Shown one piece after another: positions 12,213-13,954 of a DNA stretch of 13,954 nt. Where the stretch lies: NCBI GenBank assembly GCA_032122625.1, contig JAQBGG010000007.1, positions 1-13,954 of the forward strand. Direction: 5' to 3'. Position numbers and translations under genes: made by a program. The notes beneath the pieces were generated by a model. It saw nothing but the letters and a program-made list of their open reading frames with translations. It searched no databases and was not told where the DNA came from. This DNA comes from CAXMST01 sp032122625. Its GTDB lineage: Bacteria; Actinomycetota; Thermoleophilia; Solirubrobacterales; 70-9. Position 1 is the first letter of the stretch. Every line of letters begins with the position of its first letter.

Positions 12213-13633
12213 CCGCCGCGCCGGGCCCGGCGCCCGGCCCGGCGCCGCCAGAGAATCGCCGCAGCCAGCGCTCGCTCGCGGCCCAGCGTCTCGTTACGCC
12301 CGAACAGCGGCCGCAGCGAGCGGATGCCGAGGCCGAGCGGGCCGAGCAGCGAGGAGTCAGCGTCGGCGAACCGCTCGAGCTCCCGGCGGCGTCTCGGGTC
12401 GATTCGCCCCTCGAGCCGGAGCGCCGCCGTCCGGGCGAACTGCGCCGCCCCTAGGAAGCCGTCCCGATAAGTGGCGGCCAGATCGCGCGGCGGGGGCTTC
12501 GCGGATCGCGGGCCCGAGCCCTCACCGGAGGACCCGCCGCCCATCTCGTGCAGCGCCTGGGCGTGCCGAGTGCCGGCGGTAACCGAGTCGAGGTGGCGGA
12601 CCCTGTCGTAGGTCGGGCGGTCGAGGTAGGCGAGCCCGCCGGCGCTGAGAGCGCAAACCGCAAGCCAGTGGTCGTGGTAGGGCTCGCCGAACGGCGGCGG
12701 AAACGGAAGCGCGGTGTCGAGGATTCCACGCCGGAAAAGCGAGGCGGCTCCGGTCACCGTGTTGGCGACCAATAGGGAGGTGAGGTCGTCGGAGCAGTTG
12801 CGGCGGAGGATCCAGTAGGTGTCGGAGACGACTTTTCCGTGCGAATCGAGAATCCGCATGTCGCTGTAGGCGAGTTGCGCCTCGGGGTCGGCCTCCAGCG
12901 TCGCCCGCAACGCCGAGAGCTTGTCGGAATGCCAGACGTCGTCCTGGTCGGCGAGCGCGACGAACGATGCCTCCGCGGGCGTCATCCGCAGGGCTCGCTC
13001 GAAGTTCCGGTAGAAGCCGAGCCGGTGCCCGGACCGCGAGAGGACAAAGCGCCGATCGTCCGCGGTCAGCTCCTGCAGGCACTTGAATGCCGCCGGCGAG
13101 GACGCGTCGTCGCTGATCACGCAGACCCACGCCTCCCAATCCTGGGCACGGATCGACTCCAGCTGCCGGGCGACGCGATCGCGGTCAGGCTCGTGCGTCG
13201 CCATGCAGATCGCGATCAGCGGGCCACCGTCGCCGACCACGAACGACGGAGCCGGCGGGGCACAAAAGGGGTCGATCTCGACCGCGCGCAGGATGCCGAG
13301 CGACGCGGTCGCCCGCCGCCCCGCGAGGCGCGCATGGAGCTCCACACCGGCCTCGCCGCCGCAGAGGGCGGCTGGGATCTCGACCAAGGCCCACCAGCGG
13401 CAGACCGCCTTCGAGGCTCCCCTCGCTGGAATGCGCTCAATCCCGGCTGGGCTCCGCAGCTCCGCGATCGCCACCTCGAGGGAATCACCGTCCGTCCGCG
13501 CGTCGCAGAGGCCCTCGAGATAGAGCACCGTGCCGGCCCCTACCTCGAGTGGATCCGGCAAAGGCGTGGCCAGCGAGGCCTCCAGCGGGGCGGCCTCGAG
13601 CGACGATCCGAGGGCGCGCATCGCGGTCAGCAC
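12209..13633 (-). CDS. family 2 glycosyltransferase with an extra N-terminal domain
   Basis: From the GTG at 13633 the product is 474 residues; ATG at 13621 is the alternative, but a -10-like box sits 9 nt before the GTG. The GT-A domain covers about 138-350: I-A-I-C-M-A-T-H-E-P (140-149) opens it, S-D-D-A-S (174-178) binds nucleotide, L-A-D-Q-D-D-V-W (227-234) is the metal-binding DXD of rhamnosyl/galactosyl-type GT2 enzymes, and Y-H-D-H-W (319-323) is the acceptor-side acid motif. The first 130 residues form a separate, Ala/Gly/Glu-rich and probably beta-rich domain I do not recognise. Residues 363-385 are a Gly/Ser/Pro linker, and the C-terminal tail from about 405 is strongly basic, ending R-R-R-A-G-R-R-A-R-R-G-G, which may bind the membrane face. 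No transmembrane segment is seen. Likely role: building a cell-surface polysaccharide. Confidence 0.85.
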   Translation of the reverse strand: MLTAMRALGSSLEAAPLEASLATPLPDPLEVGAGTVLYLEGLCDARTDGDSLEVAIAELRSPAGIERIPARGASKAVCRWWALVEIPAALCGGEAGVELHARLAGRRATASLGILRAVEIDPFCAPPAPSFVVGDGGPLIAICMATHEPDRDRVARQLESIRAQDWEAWVCVISDDASSPAAFKCLQELTADDRRFVLSRSGHRLGFYRNFERALRMTPAEASFVALADQDDVWHSDKLSALRATLEADPEAQLAYSDMRILDSHGKVVSDTYWILRRNCSDDLTSLLVANTVTGAASLFRRGILDTALPFPPPFGEPYHDHWLAVCALSAGGLAYLDRPTYDRVRHLDSVTAGTRHAQALHEMGGGSSGEGSGPRSAKPPPRDLAATYRDGFLGAAQFARTAALRLEGRIDPRRRRELERFADADSSLLGPLGLGIRSLRPLFGRNETLGRERALAAAILWRRRAGRRARRGG

Positions 13634-13642
13634 AAGGCGGCC

Positions 13643-13648
13643 AGCTTA
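13643..13648 (-). promoter_or_regulatory. -10-like box TAAGCT for the glycosyltransferase gene
   Basis: On the minus strand TAAGCT ends 9 nt before the GTG at 13633, supporting that start. It shares a 96-bp divergent intergenic region with the box for the next gene. Confidence 0.35.
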
Positions 13649-13713
13649 CCGGGGGCCCCTACCGCGTTTCCTCGAGCGGCACCTCGGCCGCCGGACCGGC
13701 TGGGACGGCCGTC

Positions 13714-13719
13714 TATCCT
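13714..13719 (+). promoter_or_regulatory. -10-like box TATCCT for the last gene
   Basis: TATCCT ends 10 nt before the ATG at 13730. No Shine-Dalgarno is seen between. Confidence 0.35.
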
Positions 13720-13729
13720 GATCGGTCAG

Positions 13730-13954
13730 ATGCAAGTGCTGCAGCCGATCTGGCAGGGGATCTCGACGCTGTTCACTCGGCTCGCGATAGTCGTGCTCGC
13801 GGTGTTGGTGGGCCTCGGCGTGCCGGTCGCGTGGGTCTGGATCGGCTCGCAGGTTCAGAACAGCACCGCCCCCTCCTGGAGCGCCTTCGCGGTCGTCCAT
13901 GTCGGCATGATCTTCACCCTGCTCCTGATCGCCAGCTTCTTCAGCTTCTTCGCT
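13730..13954 (+). CDS. unidentified membrane protein (N-terminal part)
   Basis: The frame from ATG 13730 stays open to the window edge (75 codons). The start reads M-Q-V-L-Q-P-I-W-Q-G-I-S-T-L-F-T-R-L, an amphipathic stretch, then a hydrophobic segment at about 18-38, a short polar loop Q-V-Q-N-S-T-A-P-S-W, and a second hydrophobic segment at about 52-75 rich in Phe. No motif identifies the family. A -10-like box 10 nt before the ATG and membrane-protein composition support a real gene. It is divergent from the glycosyltransferase gene. Confidence 0.6.
   Translation, partial: MQVLQPIWQGISTLFTRLAIVVLAVLVGLGVPVAWVWIGSQVQNSTAPSWSAFAVVHVGMIFTLLLIASFFSFFA

Noticed and set aside
1..13954. Mobile element, phage, defence system or CRISPR array
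   Set aside because: No transposase, integrase, direct repeat series, spacer array or nuclease motif was seen; coding style is uniform throughout.

Overview
The window is GC-rich, densely coding, chromosomal-looking bacterial DNA without rRNA, tRNA, CRISPR or transposon sequence. Its gene set points to a high-GC actinobacterium, most likely of the Thermoleophilia/Solirubrobacterales type: a SUF Fe-S system with an Rrf2 regulator, a MoeB with N-terminal rhodanese, an O-antigen-ligase-like polymerase with the P-I-G-Y-W-N-G-L-G motif, and many genes without a Shine-Dalgarno. That taxonomic placement is an inference from gene content, not a database match.

Layout. 1-599 (-): N-terminal part of a polytopic O-antigen ligase/polymerase-like protein that runs off the left edge. 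641-2070 (+): a small secreted or anchored protein overlapping a glycoside-hydrolase lipoprotein; with the ligase this looks like an envelope glycan module. 2080-3597 (-): MoaD/ThiS-type sulfur carrier and its rhodanese-ThiF activating enzyme. 3695-4663 (-): phytanoyl-CoA dioxygenase-family Fe(II)/2-oxoglutarate enzyme. 4720-5580 (-): HtpX membrane metalloprotease, divergent from a NarL-type two-component pair (5690-7316, +). 7342-7998 (+): GNAT acetyltransferase. 8027-11154 (+): Rrf2-type Fe-S regulator, sufC, sufS and sufU, with no sufB or sufD in the window. 11235-12200 (+): sulfotransferase, convergent with a family 2 glycosyltransferase (12209-13633, -). 13730-end (+): start of an unidentified membrane protein.

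Two regulatory patterns stand out. First, a 25-bp element (22/25 identical) lies upstream of both the Rrf2 gene and sufC at matching internal spacing, which suggests that the Rrf2 protein controls itself and the suf genes. Second, at least nine genes have a TANNNT -10-like hexamer ending only 7-10 nt before the start codon and no convincing Shine-Dalgarno, which suggests widespread leaderless transcription. This pattern also helped choose start codons for the dioxygenase, GNAT, sufU and glycosyltransferase genes.

The common biochemical theme of the middle of the window is sulfur: sulfur-carrier activation (MoaD/MoeZ-like), cysteine desulfurase with scaffold (SufS/SufU), and PAPS-dependent sulfotransfer. 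The flanks carry envelope polysaccharide functions. I see no mobile or defence island. The most novel candidate material is the suf regulatory element, the split suf locus with a short SufU, and the leaderless promoter series.
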